This document shows, piece by piece, positions 1 through 25,812 of a DNA stretch of 64,000 nucleotides; position 1 is the first letter of the stretch; the number at the start of each line of letters is the position of its first letter. The notes beneath the pieces were generated by a model, which was not told where the DNA came from, did not search any database, and was given only the letters and a program-made list of their open reading frames with translations. Made by a program: the position numbers and the translations under genes. This DNA is from Trematomus loennbergii (Eukaryota > Chordata > Actinopteri > Perciformes > Nototheniidae). The stretch lies in assembly GCA_012861695.1 (NCBI GenBank), contig JAAOOA010000183.1:315001-379000 (forward strand), written 5' to 3'.

Positions 1-1240
1 GTGCAGCACACACTGCAAATGTTGAAAATAATACAAGGGAAAATTAACAGAACACATTTTAAGGAAGACTTATTTTTGGCCTTACTTGCAAGAAATTAAT
101 TAAATGCATTGAATTTCCCTCTTATTATAAATCAACCAGGTAGTTCTTAAGTGAATGAAATGCAGGTAGTGTGAAAATAATGTTTTTAAGCTACCACAGC
201 TGACTGTAGACATATTGCTATGTTTCTCATATCAGTGTTTAACACAACAACTTATCGTATTTAGTTAAGACCATGATCATAATGAAAATGTAGTTGCAGT
301 CTGGAGCAGCTTCTCTCATTAAACTAGAAATCATTTAAAACTTGCAGATAAATACATTAAATCTGTAATGAAACATGGTGATAAGACTTTTGACAGGTTG
401 TTGCCGGGTATGTTTTTGCAAAGAACCACGTGCGTCTCACAGAAGAAAATAGGCATGACTTTTCTTCTGTGTCATTTCGAAACTGTGGGTGCTCTGACAT
501 GTTTCTACGGATGCCCAGACAAAAAGCATAAGCCGTAATGATAAGCACACGTGCAGCGTACGGCACCATGTGTGTCCTGGACATTAGGGTGCGAGGTAGG
601 AGTGTCATGATGTCTAATTTCATTGAATGTCTTTTGCCTCAACTCGTCTCTCGAGGTGTCTCCTCCTCTTCTCCCATCTCATGTGAGAGGGATTAAGACA
701 TGAAGAGAGGAGGCAAGAGTTACAAACTGGGAAAACAGAGCAGCCTCATATCTTTATGATGCCTGCAGAGATGTGTTTGTATTACAGACACATGCATAAC
801 GTGCATGCTTGCTAACTACAGGTGAGTAATGTCGACATTTGCATTCAATTCAACCCTTTAAATATTTGTGTATAGCACATTTCAATGTTGTCCAAAGTGC
901 TGTACAGGCTTAAAACACAATACAAAATATAGAAATATGCATACAAATAATTAATTATAAATAAAAACTAAAAAGTAGGTAACTGCAATACCATTAGTGT
1001 GGTACCCTCATATTAGTATCTTAGTGTTCACAGTGATAACATGCTGGCCCTGACAAGCCCATGTTGACAGCCTTTGTTCTATAATACAGCATAGGTTGTA
1101 TTATATAAAAAGGCTCAGGGGGGGATGACATTTTAATGATATAACGGGATAGATGTAACAGAAGTGTGAATTTGATGAATGCATTGACACAAAGCCCATG
1201 GACGACTACACAATGAGATAATAAAGTACAAGGATGATCT
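1..1240. other. Non-coding repeat-rich stretch
   Basis: No supportable exon is seen. Around 842-960 the sequence resembles the 3' tails of fish L2/CR1-type LINEs (phrase like 'aaagtgctgtacagg' followed by an A-rich stretch). The rest is AT-rich unique-looking DNA. Confidence 0.4.
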
Positions 1241-1243
1241 TAC

Positions 1244-1409
1244 TTTTCAGGAGGTACTCATAGAGTTTCCTCATTTTGAGTAGGATCTCCCTAACGACCC
1301 CATCAGCATTTCCAAAATGGTGGACCAGATCCCCACGGATCTCCCCACTGCGGCCCTTATTGGAAAGGAAAAGGACCGGGCTGGAGCCAAGGGTGTGTAG
1401 TTTAAGAAC
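1244..1409 (-). CDS. Candidate exon, unidentified protein
   Basis: On the minus strand a block open for about 55 codons is framed by a good acceptor (cttgcag) and a consensus donor (gtaaga). The encoded segment includes the phrases HTLGSSPVLFLSNKGRSGE and LVHHFGNADGVVREILLK, which look protein-like (an amphipathic helix at the end) but which I do not recognise. A second possible exon lies 170 bp upstream at 1583-1668. No start codon, stop codon or further exons could be tied to it. It could be a fragment of a host gene or of a mobile element. Confidence 0.25.
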
Positions 1410-1582
1410 CTGCAAGAATTGGAGCGAAAAAGATTGCATACAGGCACATTGATCAATGATACAAATCTTTTTAAAGCCAGAAAAATGGTTTCACATTCAC
1501 TGAGGGCAAGGCTGTTTGACAAATAAGATATGTAATCGTCTGAGAGGCCAAACATCTTAAATAATAAGTCATTTAAACTCAC

Positions 1583-1668
1583 AGATAGCTCGGCCGACTT
1601 AACGGTCCTGCTGGCGTTCCTGTTGCTCTTCACAGAAGCCCCCCAGCTAGAGTCCTTTAATTCCGCTT
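1583..1668 (-). CDS. Candidate exon upstream of 1244-1409, unidentified
   Basis: This minus-strand segment is open through KDSSWGASVKSNRNASRTVK and SAELS and ends at a consensus donor (gtgagt). The acceptor is weak: it could start at the ag near 1668, or at the ag near 1631 for a shorter exon. It is Ser/Lys-rich and matches no family I know. It is linked to 1244-1409 only by proximity and strand. Confidence 0.2.
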
Positions 1669-1669
1669 C

Positions 1670-2720
1670 TTTTTTAAAATGTTTTATTTATTTGAAGGGG
1701 GCAGACACACACCACACATGTTTTACGCCCAAGGGAATTTGGGGCCTGGCAGGAGGGGCACAGTTGTTTTTGGGCTTTGTCATTCTGCAAATGAAAGTTA
1801 AACATAGAGGGATTATCTCAAAAATGTTTGCTGTCAGTTGATCAATTTGTTCTCAAATACACAAATATGTTATTAAGTTCATGCTCTATATTAAATGCAA
1901 TTGGAGAGATAGAAGATACAGTCTAATATGCTGTGAATACTTGAGATAGTGCGCAAACTTCCAATGGTTTGAATCAAATTAATATATTCATATGTGAATA
2001 TTCAATATATTCAAACACAAATGACAAGTGGGGTTTTTGTATAATAGAATGTAACATTTAAACGCCAATGCTAAGTGACTCCATTTTGAACAAAATTGAA
2101 CAACATTCTGTTAATAATTAGGCTAATGTGTACTGACTTCTAATGTACTGTGTAATTGTTCACATATAAACATCATGACATTAAATGATGGCATTCCTTC
2201 TTGATGACAGCTTATGGTAAAAAAAACAAATGACCAGCAACCGCAGTGACGCGTCCTAAACATTTTACGTCATTACACCGAACATGTAAAACACTCCCGC
2301 TAAGTAATAAATAATAAATAAATAATAATAATTACAAATACTTTCGCTCCAGAGAGTCCTCTTTGTTTTGATGAGCGATACAACTAACAGTGCTAGCTCC
2401 TTTGATGACTACGACATTGTACTAACACAGCTAGCTAGCCACACGGTGGCTAATGCTAGCTTCTAAATGATCCGTTATTACAAAAAAGAAAATAACTGTT
2501 ACAGACTACATTTTCTTTAAGTTTCTCGTACTGTCTTACGAATCCTGCTGCCTGGGTGGGACTTGAATACATAACCCAAATATTTTATTTGAGTTATATT
2601 TGAATATTGTCGAAAATTAAGTGAGCAGTCGAGTTTATTACAGCTTACCTTGCTGGTGTCTCAAGGTTCCGAGCGATGTATCACGTGAACTACGTGACCT
2701 CGAGACCTGGCCTCGCGAAG
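1670..2720. other. Intergenic, nothing recognised
   Basis: AT-rich sequence with short simple runs such as aataataaataataa near 2305-2325. No exon-like open frame with splice sites was found on either strand. Confidence 0.4.
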
Positions 2721-3156
2721 ATAGCTGAGGATTGTGGGTAGTGTAGTGTCTTCGGCCATCCAAAACTCAAAACTACTTGTTTCTCAGAATTGAAGGGGAA
2801 AACGTGACAAAAGCATTTTACACTAAAACCTATCAATATCGTTTCATTAACAAGGATAATCTGGTGGTTTTTAGTTAATGAGTAGTGCAGATATCACCTA
2901 TTTATGTTTCATCCAATCACAGAGCTTGTTGACTTATCACGAGGTTTTGTCGCAAAGCGGACAGACAATCACAACAATAGCTGGGGATTGTGGGTAGTGT
3001 AGTCTCTTTGGCGCTCCACATTTCAGAGAAAACAAGTTGTCTCAGAATTGTAGGGGAAAAACACAAAAGCATTGTACACAATTTAAACCTATCAATGTCG
3101 TTTAATTAACAAAGGTAATCTGGTGTTTTTGAGTGGATGAGTAATGGAGATATCAC
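2721..3156. repeat. Tandem duplication, period 256 bp, two copies
   Basis: Copy 1 (about 2721-2897) and copy 2 (about 2977-3156) share a series of matching blocks in the same order: ggattgtgggtagtgtagt, tctcagaattg, aaaagcatt, acctatcaat, aataatctggt-like text and gatatcac. Read on the minus strand, the first block gives ACTACACTACCCACAATCC, which resembles the ZNF143/STAF binding site (ACTACA, then CCCA, then AT). The copies have diverged by substitutions and small indels, so the duplication is not recent. Confidence 0.75.
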
Positions 3157-3216
3157 TGTCAAATCAATCGACAGTAAGGAGAATACTTACTTCCGGGTGT
3201 ACAATTCTCCGTTATC

Positions 3217-3425
3217 CAATGGGAATGGACGCTCACATTGCCTTTAACAGCTGCCGACACAAACGAATGCCGTGCTTCCCTAAGCGTCAAATACCGACGC
3301 CGATGGGAATACATTGCAATCAGTTGAAAGCTCTTTGCATCCGTTTATGACGCTGATGGAAACTCGGCGCGTCACAACTGGACGCCACGGAATTCTGACC
3401 AAGCGTCGCTCCTGGACGCGTTGGG
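3217..3425. repeat. Dispersed repeat A, inverted copy of 26712-26925
   Basis: The segment starting aatgggaatggacgctcaca and running to gcgtcgctcctggacg is the reverse complement, with scattered mismatches, of 26712-26925. It is rich in GCGTC-type words, as are the subterminal regions of many fish DNA transposons. No coding content is seen. The family is unassigned. Confidence 0.75.
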
Positions 3426-3477
3426 AGTGAGAGTGTGTTGCGCTGCTCACCGGGTAACACTTGAAATACACTCTCCT

Positions 3478-3755
3478 GTTGAATTAAAACAGTTCCCCCG
3501 ACTTTAAACACTAATGTACCCATGATTCAGACACTTATTCCTGGGTTAATATATCATCTTTTCCCCCTGGGTGTGTGTGGCACCATCTGGTGGAACATTT
3601 GTGAATTACACTAAAATCCAAAACTTTAATGTTTTTTATCTTAGCGAAATAATGGTTTAATGACCCCAATGTAATGATCATTTATGATTCTGCAGACGTT
3701 GTCTACACGTGTATCACAACGGCTTATTTTTAGAGTGATTTGGAAAACTCGGTTA
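3478..3755. repeat. Dispersed repeat B, inverted copy of 20718-20990
   Basis: This segment contains, in reverse orientation, text found at 20718-20990 (for example atcacaacggcttattttt here and aaaataagccgttgtgat there). The right copy lies in a cluster with four partial sub-repeats (20534-21114). This is a dispersed non-coding element of unknown class, probably a MITE or an LTR fragment. Confidence 0.75.
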
Positions 3756-4029
3756 GCGAAGTTTATTTTTGTCAATATGAGATGCACTGTTTTCATGTCC
3801 CATGTACATGTCTGTACATATGGCCTCACGCACTACTAACAGCGAGTAAAGTTACTTGGCACAACTGGTGACTGGGTTTTTATTCCATTAAATTGAAACA
3901 ACAATCGACACAAAATACAGCTCAAAAGTATAATGGTTCCCCAACTTCACCATTTGTTTCAAAAACATTTTGACTGGAACAGTATGTGATGTCACTTACA
4001 ACGTACAATTGACACGCTGTTCAGATGCC

Positions 4030-4372
4030 TCATAAGGGCTGTGGCGTGTCTTGCCCCCCAGCCTCTGCAATGGCTGGCCCATCAAGCTGGGTCTCCGGTA
4101 AGGCAGTCCATTCGTCCCTGTACTCATTACTTTCACAAAGGTTATGTAATATGCAACATGCTGCCACCTGGGTTTTGATCTTGTCCATCTTGCAGTCGTT
4201 TCTTTTCATCAAGCACCGCCACCTGCCCTTCAGTCTGCCAAAAGCGTTCTCCACCACCACTCGTGCTCGGCTTGTTATTGTACGCAAGTTGCTCAGGCTG
4301 CATGAACTCAGTTACAAAGCTGTATAACATGAGCACAAACAGCACAACTTCAGTCGACTCCATCTCCATCAT
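4030..4372 (-). pseudogene. PIF/Harbinger transposase, N and C ends fused by internal deletion
   Basis: The minus strand at 4030-4287 encodes the C-terminal part of a HARBI1/DDE_Tnp_4 transposase. The phrase [19 protein letters not shown] followed by CCILHNLCE is diagnostic of the family and contains the last catalytic acidic region. Immediately upstream (4288-4372), in another frame, lies a Met-initiated hydrophobic stretch (MEMESTEVVLFVLMLYSF) that looks like a transposase N-terminus. The catalytic core between them is missing, so this is a non-autonomous deletion derivative. It sits next to subterminal repeats at 4600-4860. Confidence 0.75.
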
Positions 4373-4599
4373 GTCTGAGGTCGGAAGGTAAACAACAGAC
4401 GCCTAATGTACAGCGAGTGGGTGGGCGTCGCAGTATACAAGGGAACTTTTTCTTCTTCTTCTTCTCTTGTTTTGTAGCGGATTGCAAACAACTTTAAGGT
4501 GCATACCGCCACCTACTGTACTCGCCGTGAAGTGGTTTGTGGCCTGCCAGTAAAGCCAAAGCAGAAGAAGAAGAAGTGACGTCAGCGGCTCATTTGCGT

Positions 4600-4860
4600 A
4601 ATCTTCCCTCAGGGAAAAGTACTCCGGTGTGAACGTGATCTGTACTAAGTGCCCTGGGGTACTAAGTGCCCTGGGGGTACTAAGTGCCCTGGGGTAAAAA
4701 GCCCGGGGCTCTGAGTGCAGGAACTAAGTACAGGAAAGTACTTGGTGTGAACGTGATCTGTACTAAGTGCCCTGGGGGTACTAAGTGCTGGGGTAAAAAG
4801 CGCCGGGGCTCTGAGTGCCAGAACTAAGTACAGGAAAGTACTTGGTGTGAACGCGCCTAA
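4600..4860. mobile_element. Harbinger-type element end with iterated subterminal repeats
   Basis: The words actaagtgccctggggta, ggggctctgagtgc and aactaagtacaggaaagtac are iterated, and the stretch ends in ggtgtgaacgcgcc, the reverse complement of the GGCGCGTTCACACC type of terminus seen in fish PIF/Harbinger MITEs. The element meets the E3-like exon at 4858-4860 (taa), consistent with a 3-bp TAA target site. The other end was not located with confidence; the transposase remnant at 4030-4372 is probably part of the same insertion. Confidence 0.6.
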
Positions 4861-7711
4861 TGAAAGACACTCGGAGGGGGTTTTTGGGAGAAGACCTCTT
4901 CTGACGTCTCCACTGCCCTAAACCCCTTTCAAAGATTTCCTCCCTAGTGACACTAACATTAAAGAGTGTCGTTGTGTCCACTCGTCCACTAAGTGTTTCG
5001 ATGGCTTCAGCAAGACTTGAAGGAAACAATTAGAAGTTGATTAGACAACTGGATCCAAAACGTTTTCCCTTAAGAGACCCCTTTTGTATCATTGAGTAAA
5101 CTGACGACCCCTGACTGATGTGGCCTCTTTTAAATGATATTCAAGGCATAACAATAACAATGCAGAGCAACGGATGAACGGTACAACACAAATAGTGAAC
5201 ACAATAACTGCAGGACGTTTGTTTAAAATAAGCAATTACAGGTACATTTGAAGCATATTACCTTTTCACTCGCCCTGTCAGTTCTTCACTGGCATGTTCT
5301 TCCAAATCGATCATTTGTGTCGACTGCAATGTATTGATGAGGGAAAAAAGATTTCAATGGGGCATGCCTTAATCATGGTTTACAATATCTAACACTGCAA
5401 GAAAAAAGTATATAAAGAATGTGCATAATAGGAGAAAAAACCCTTTCTCTACAAGTGCTGGCATGTATTTCAACAAAATACTCAGGAAATAACTCTGAGC
5501 ACAGGACAGGACAGGCCACCTTTAAAAATACAGAAAAGCAGAGCAAATATTCAAGTGAATTACTGAGACGCAGAAACCTTCATCATCTGCAATAATTGAT
5601 AAATAATGCCCTGATTTGACCTTAATATCGATTTTAGAACAGGAGGTCCTACACGGGAGCACACTTGAAGAAGCCTATATAAAAATGTAGAAAGACTTCC
5701 AATTAATGACACATACAATGAAGATTGTTTAGAAACAAACACCTACAATATTAGTGAGCTTACATTCCCAGGATTGCTTGTAGCTGGAGCCTCATCTAAA
5801 TCTGGGTCCAGATCCTGAAAATCGTAACCAGTTAAAAAAAGCTGTGGATTCAGTATGACAATGATCCTGCATAGTTATTGTGGAATAACATTACTGGTTC
5901 CAGATCCATGCGATCAGAACAGCTGCTTGGTTCACACTCTTGTGCGTGTAAAGCCAACAGCTGGACAGGCATGCTTAGATGACACGTGGCACATCTGGCT
6001 TTTGGCATATTCCAAACTCCTTTGATGAGTAGGGCAAGGGGGAGTTGTCTAAAGTGTCCTGGATGGGCATTATATAGAGACAGCCTTTTCCACCTAAAGC
6101 TTTGGCAAGGTAGGCCCCCGTGTAACCCTCTGCCTCAGGTGCCAAGCAGCTGGCCTGATCCTCCTATGTGGGAATGTGTACAAACAGGATGTTATTTAAT
6201 GCACAGAATGTTCTAGGGAGGCAGTTGATTTTAACAAGATGCACACTTGCAGTGTTAGGCTTTCTCATGGATTGCTAAAACAAGAGGGTAGGTAAATATG
6301 CTAACCATCAAGGGCATTGAGCTATTATAAGAGCAGCTATTGTAGGAGAAGATAGAGGGTTTAACTGCAGAAATACTAGACCACAGTTGAATTTAATAAT
6401 GGAGATGTTATCTTACCAGCAGCTTTATGTAGCATCCAGGCCCCTTCGTACCATTTTGGAATATGATTGCATAAGTATATATGATATCTATGTGGGAAGA
6501 GCAAAACAAGTGTGCAGTTAGAACTATAACCCTCCACACATGTCACCTCTGTTGAAGCTGAGGACCAGTAGTACTTCAGTGGATTGGGAAACTACAGTAA
6601 TACATACAAAATGTCCCCAAATTGGGATCAATAAAGTGCTTCTTATATTATCTTGACTGCTTTCCTTATTATCTTTTCTATCTTACCTGGGAGTGGTCAG
6701 CATTTTCGGGGATATTGAGAGTCCTCCTGCCAAGTCCAGCCTGGAGAAGGACCATTTCATCCGATGGTGTTCTTTCTGTGCACGTATTGAGCAGAAAGAA
6801 CTGGATTGGGGTTGACCTAAGAGCCCTTCTTTTGGGAGATATAGCTTTTACCGGATTTGAATAGGCCGGGGAAAGCCCTGAGGAGTTGAAAACAATGTGT
6901 AAGGAAGGAAAGCCAGGGGTCCTTTGTTGCTGCTGCCCTGGACTGCCTGACGCTGCCTTGTCCCAGCCTGCTGCCTGTTGCCAAGAGCAGACTGCTGCTG
7001 TCCCTGTATAGTAGGCTGTCTGTTGCCCACCTCCACCTGCTCTCCCTGAACCTGTACTTCATCTGTGAACACAATTTAAACATGTCTAAATAAACTGAGT
7101 ACTAAATACGTAAAGTAGTTAGAATATATAAAGGCTTCATTAATTAAACATTACCCAGATAGTCACACGCCCTGGAAATAAATAGAAGAAGAACAAGAAG
7201 AAGATGAACCTTTAGTTCAGTTTTTCACTCTGGTTTTAATATAGGTCGGTCAAACTGTCACTGAAACACCTCGGCGTGCTTCCGCCGGCCAAGACTGCAG
7301 CTGTCATCTTCTGTAAACGACTGACCATTAGATGAATCTGTGAAGACAAGTGATCTCCCCCTAGTTTCACTTACGATGTTGAGAAGTTGGTTCAGCCAAG
7401 GCAACAACACGCCTGTAGCATTTTGTAACTCTGTTAAAACAGACACAAACAAGAAATAGTCAAATTGATTGTCACAGTTCAAAGACATGTTGTTTATCCA
7501 GATCTGCTGACAGTTCACTTTAGCTAACCTTTATTATTGCGGGCAGACAGCTGTGTCACTTTCTTCTTATACCGTGGCTTGTAAATAATGCAATGTCAAT
7601 ATCTGAAATGCCCGTCAAGCAGATCAAATGATAGTTATGTTAAACCATAGTTTTCTATATGCATAGCTAAAAGTACCGTACCTTTGTACGTACCTCCTTG
7701 TCGTCGGCCAT
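4861..7711 (-). pseudogene. G2/M-phase E3 ubiquitin ligase-like gene, truncated before its HECT domain
   Basis: Nine minus-strand exons can be placed from splice signals: 7711-7690 (ATG; MADDKE), 7430-7375, 7062-6852 (Gln-rich), 6775-6687 (LLQAGLGRRTLNIPENADH), 6487-6417 (PKWYEGAWMLHKAA), 6163-5895 (PEAEGYTGAYLAKALGGKG, PIQDTLDNSPLP, then a CATCHLSMPVQLLALHAQEC zinc-ribbon-like motif), 5814-5764, 5323-5262 and 5015-4861 (VTREEIFERGLGQWRRQKR, ending LRVSFI). This order matches fish G2E3-like proteins just before the HECT catalytic domain, from knowledge of the family. The reading stops at a Harbinger end at 4860 and no HECT lobe follows. Frame breaks lie near 6143 and 6010, and the 6687-6487 junction is out of phase. 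Family assignment is moderate; the first three exons are the least certain. Confidence 0.5.
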
Positions 7712-7900
7712 TCTTCTTCTGCGGGGCTTTCCCGCTCCGATATCTCTCGTCATTTGAAAACGGCCAATCATAAAAGAGGAGGGGTGTAACCAATTAGATT
7801 TGGCGTTACTGGGATAGGGTACGCCCACTTCCTAAAATGTCTCCGCGAGTGAGAGCAGGCCAGAGTTTCACGAGCAGAGGAGACCAAGGAGAGCTCATGT
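7712..7900 (-). promoter_or_regulatory. Presumed 5' flank of the E3-like gene
   Basis: Immediately upstream of the ATG at 7711 (context agaagaATGG, a good Kozak match) lies a GC-richer stretch with several CpGs and a CCAAT-type word (ggccaatcat near 7764). No TATA box is obvious. Promoter status is inferred from position. Confidence 0.3.
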
Positions 7901-8309
7901 AGATGCTGCACATGCTCAAGGCATGTTTCTCCCCTGCTTCAATACTGCTCTCGCGCGAGTGCCGTTTTAGTGCTCGAGAAAATAATATACGTCCGCGGCT
8001 GCTTGGCTTGAGCTCGCGTGGATCTCATATGCCCTCGCGATTTATGACAGAGATTTGCCGCCATACAGCCGTTCTTCCTCGCATGTCAGTCGCCGACACC
8101 TTCTGACAGAGGACAGGCAAATCTAGCTGCAGCACCACCCGTATATTTTCACACACGTGTTCTCAACACATATTTGTTAAACATTTTTTACATTTCCAAC
8201 ATCCTTATATGCTCCCAGCAACACACTGAACGTCAACTGTGCCTCCTTATTACACTCACCCCTACTTTAGTGGGAACAATGAGTCAGGAATAAACACAGA
8301 TCATCCTCT
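7901..8309. other. Intergenic, nothing recognised
   Basis: CpG-containing sequence (gctctcgcgcgagtgccg near 7950) passing into AT-rich DNA. The one open frame here (7903-8106) has no splice signals or recognisable domain. Confidence 0.35.
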
Positions 8310-8313
8310 GGCT

Positions 8314-9146
8314 GGTAGGTGGAGGTGAAGGGAATGAGCACTCTCACAGGTAGGTGGAGGTGAAGGGAATGAGCACTCTCACAGGTAGGTGGAGGTGAAG
8401 GGAATGAGCACTCTCATAGGTAGGTGGAGGTGAAGGGAATGAGCACTCTCACAGGTAGGTGGAGGTGAAGGGAATGAGCACTCTCACAGGTAGGTGGAGG
8501 TGAAGGGAATGAGCACTCTCACAGGTAGGTGGAGGTGAAGGGAATGAGCACTCTCACAGGTAGGTGGAGGTGAAGGGAATGAGCACTCACACAGGTAGGT
8601 GGAGGTGAAGGGAATGAGCACTCACACAGGTAGGTGGAGGTGAAGGGAATGAGCACTCTCACAGGTAGGTGGAGGTGAAGGGAATGAGCACTCTCACAGG
8701 TAGGTGGAGGTGAAGGGAATGAGCACTCTCACAGGTAGGTGGAGGTGAAGGGAATGAGCACTCTCACAGGTAGGTGGAGGTGAAGGGAATGAGCACTCAC
8801 ACAGGTAGGTGGAGGTGAAGGGAATGAGCACTCTCACAGGTAGGTGGAGGTGAAGGGAATGAGCACTCTCACAGGTAGGTGGGGTGAAGGGAATGAGCAC
8901 TCTCACAGGTAGGTGGAGGTGAAGGGAATGAGCACTCTCACAGGTAGGTGGAGGTGAAGGGAATGAGCACTCTCACAGGTAGGTGGAGGTGAAGGGAATG
9001 AGCACTCTCACAGGTAGGTGGAGGTGAAGGGAATGAGCACTCTCACAGGTAGGTGGAGGTGAAGGGAATGAGCACTCTCACAGGTAGGTGGAGGTGAAGG
9101 GAATGAGCACTCTCACAGGTAGGTGGAGGTGAAGGGAATGAGCACA
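8314..9146. repeat. Minisatellite, 35-bp unit, about 24 copies
   Basis: The unit is aggtaggtggaggtgaaggg followed by aatgagcactctcac (35 bp). Copies are almost identical, differing mainly at the ctctcac/ctcacac/ctctcat end, and one unit near 8880 lacks two bases. Minus-strand open frames across it are by-products of the repeat. It has no link to a flanking gene. Confidence 0.95.
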
Positions 9147-10077
9147 CTTTCATCACACTCTCTGTGCCTGGTTGAAGAACCACAATGGCTCCTGAATCAT
9201 TTCAGTGGTAACTGGGTTTGAAATAAAGCTGATTGTTACACATTGTTCTGTCGGGGTTCTGTTCAGAGAACAATCCTCTCCTGGCTCGCCAACATGATCT
9301 CATTCATACATCTTCAACTGGGATCAATGGTTTCACATTCATACCTGACACATTCATTAAACAGGTCAGAAAATGAGACAGACTCCAGAAGTCACTTTGA
9401 ATATGTTTACTGTAGATGTTAAAGATTACAATACACCAATCTGGTCTGCAGAGAGAATCCTCCGGTACATCCTGACTCCAGATGAAAGGAGACATGATGT
9501 CACTTTCCCAGTGATCACAGCCAGCACTGATTGGTGAATATTAAGAAGGGTTATATTGAAGTGACTGCTGCCCTCTAGTGCTCAGAGGGATTATGACAGC
9601 ATGGCAGTGGCTCTTGTTATTTCATCAGCGATCAGTACTAATGTCCATTATGATCATTCAGAATCAGCTTCATTAACAAACTATGTGAACATAAAGGACG
9701 TCTGTATTTCTCTCAGTGCTCTTACAAAAGGAGAACCAAGCTGAACCAAGCAAAGCGTGAACATTCATAAATCTGGAGAAACAGCAAGACATTTGGAGAC
9801 AAAGACACAAACCAGAGTGGCTCTGAATCTGAAGCTTTGTTTTCTAAGTGATCTGGTTTCAAAGAGCACAGATAACGTCTCTGCTGAGGGGCGAAGGAGC
9901 GTCAGGAAACGCTCTCAGGAAGAGTCCGTCTGATTGGTCAGAACTCTGGAGGTGGAAATCATAAAGTTTCTCTCTCTTAGTTTCAGTTGTTTCTTTGAGT
10001 TTCCACTCCCTCTGTAATCTGCCTCAGGTCACTTTGAATCTGGGTTCATGTCTACCTTTACCACCAACATCTACCCA
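9147..10077. other. Gene-free stretch downstream of the NLR gene
   Basis: No exon is seen. A cluster of TTTC-type words at about 9966-10005 (tagtttcagttgtttctttg) loosely resembles interferon-response elements, but spacing and match are imperfect. A plus-strand aataaa occurs near 9221. Confidence 0.35.
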
Positions 10078-10475
10078 GAGGTGGACAGTGACTAAGATCA
10101 TTCACTCAAGTACTGTACAAGTACAATTTGGAGGTACTTGGACTTCACTTGAGTACTTCCATTTCCTGCTATTTAATACTTCTATTCCACAAATAATGAT
10201 CCAGTTTCTTGGCCTGTTCATATTTGTAATAGAAAATATAAGATAATGAATTATGATGTACTAATAAGGATATATAAAATACCTTTGAGTATAAAAGACA
10301 TTAAAGTTAGCTCCACCTTTACCGGCGGCACAGTTCAAATGAAGAACACATGAATGCATCACTAATTATAATCCAGTGATATAATACTGTATATCCCAGG
10401 AACCCAGTACTTCTACAGAGTATTTATACACTGTAGTAGTATTACTACTTTTACTGCAGTAACAGACCTGAGTAC
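10078..10475. repeat. Teleost MITE-like repeat (copy 1)
   Basis: The text gaggtggacagtgactaag, ttcactcaagtactgtacaa and ggtacttggacttcacttga belongs to a very common fish interspersed repeat (recognised from memory). A second, opposite-strand copy is at about 43230-43620. Confidence 0.55.
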
Positions 10476-11479
10476 TGGTGGGAACACGTGTGATTGATTT
10501 GACGTCAGACGGTCAGTCATGTGTGGGGGGGGGGGGGGGGTCTCACTCCTGCAGAGAACACAGAGACACTGAGGAACCAGGGGGGGGGGGGGGGTCTCAC
10601 TCCTGCAGAGAACACAGAGACACTGAGGAACCAGGGGGGGGGGGGGGGTCTCACTCCTGCAGAGAACACAGAGACACTGAGGAACCAGGGGGGGGGGGGG
10701 GTCTCACTCCTGCAGAGAACACAGAGACACTGAGGAACCAGGGGGGGGGGGGGGTCTCACTCCTGCAGAGAACACAGAGACACTGAGGAACCAGGGGGGG
10801 GGGGGTCTCACTCCTGCAGAGAACACAGAGACACTGAGGAACCAGGGGGGGGGGGGTCTCACTCCTGCAGAGAACACAGAGACACTGAGGAACCAGGGGG
10901 GGGGGGTCTCACTCCTGCAGAGAACACAGAGACACTGAGGAACCAGGGGGGGGGGGGTCTCACTCCTGCAGAGAACACAGAGACACTGAGGAACCAGGGG
11001 GGGGGGGGTCTCACTCCTGCAGAGAACACAGAGACACTGAGGAACCAGGGGGGGGGGGGGGTCTCACTCCTGCAGAGAACACAGAGACACTGAGGAACCA
11101 GGGGGGGGGGGGTCTCACTCCTGCAGAGAACACAGAGACACTGAGGAACCAGGGGGGGGGGGTCTCACTCCTGCAGAGAACACAGAGACACTGAGGAACC
11201 AGGGGGGGGGGGTCTCACTCCTGCAGAGAACACAGAGACACTGAGGAACCAGGGGGGGGGGGGGTCTCACTCCTGCAGAGAACACAGAGACACTGAGGAA
11301 CCAGGGGGGGGGGGGGGTCTCACTCCTGCAGAGAACACAGAGACACTGAGGAACCAGGGGGGGGGGGGGGTCTCACTCCTGCAGAGAACACAGAGACACT
11401 GAGGAACCAGGGGGGGGGGGGGGTCTCACTCCTGCAGAGAACACAGAGACACTGAGGAACCAGGGGGGGGGGGGGGGTC

Positions 11480-25812
<14,333 letters not shown>

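Noticed and set aside
10478..10786. Gly-rich repeat frame over the poly-G array
   Set aside because: The plus-strand frame depends on G-run lengths; the minus strand explains the core as the end of the NLR exon.
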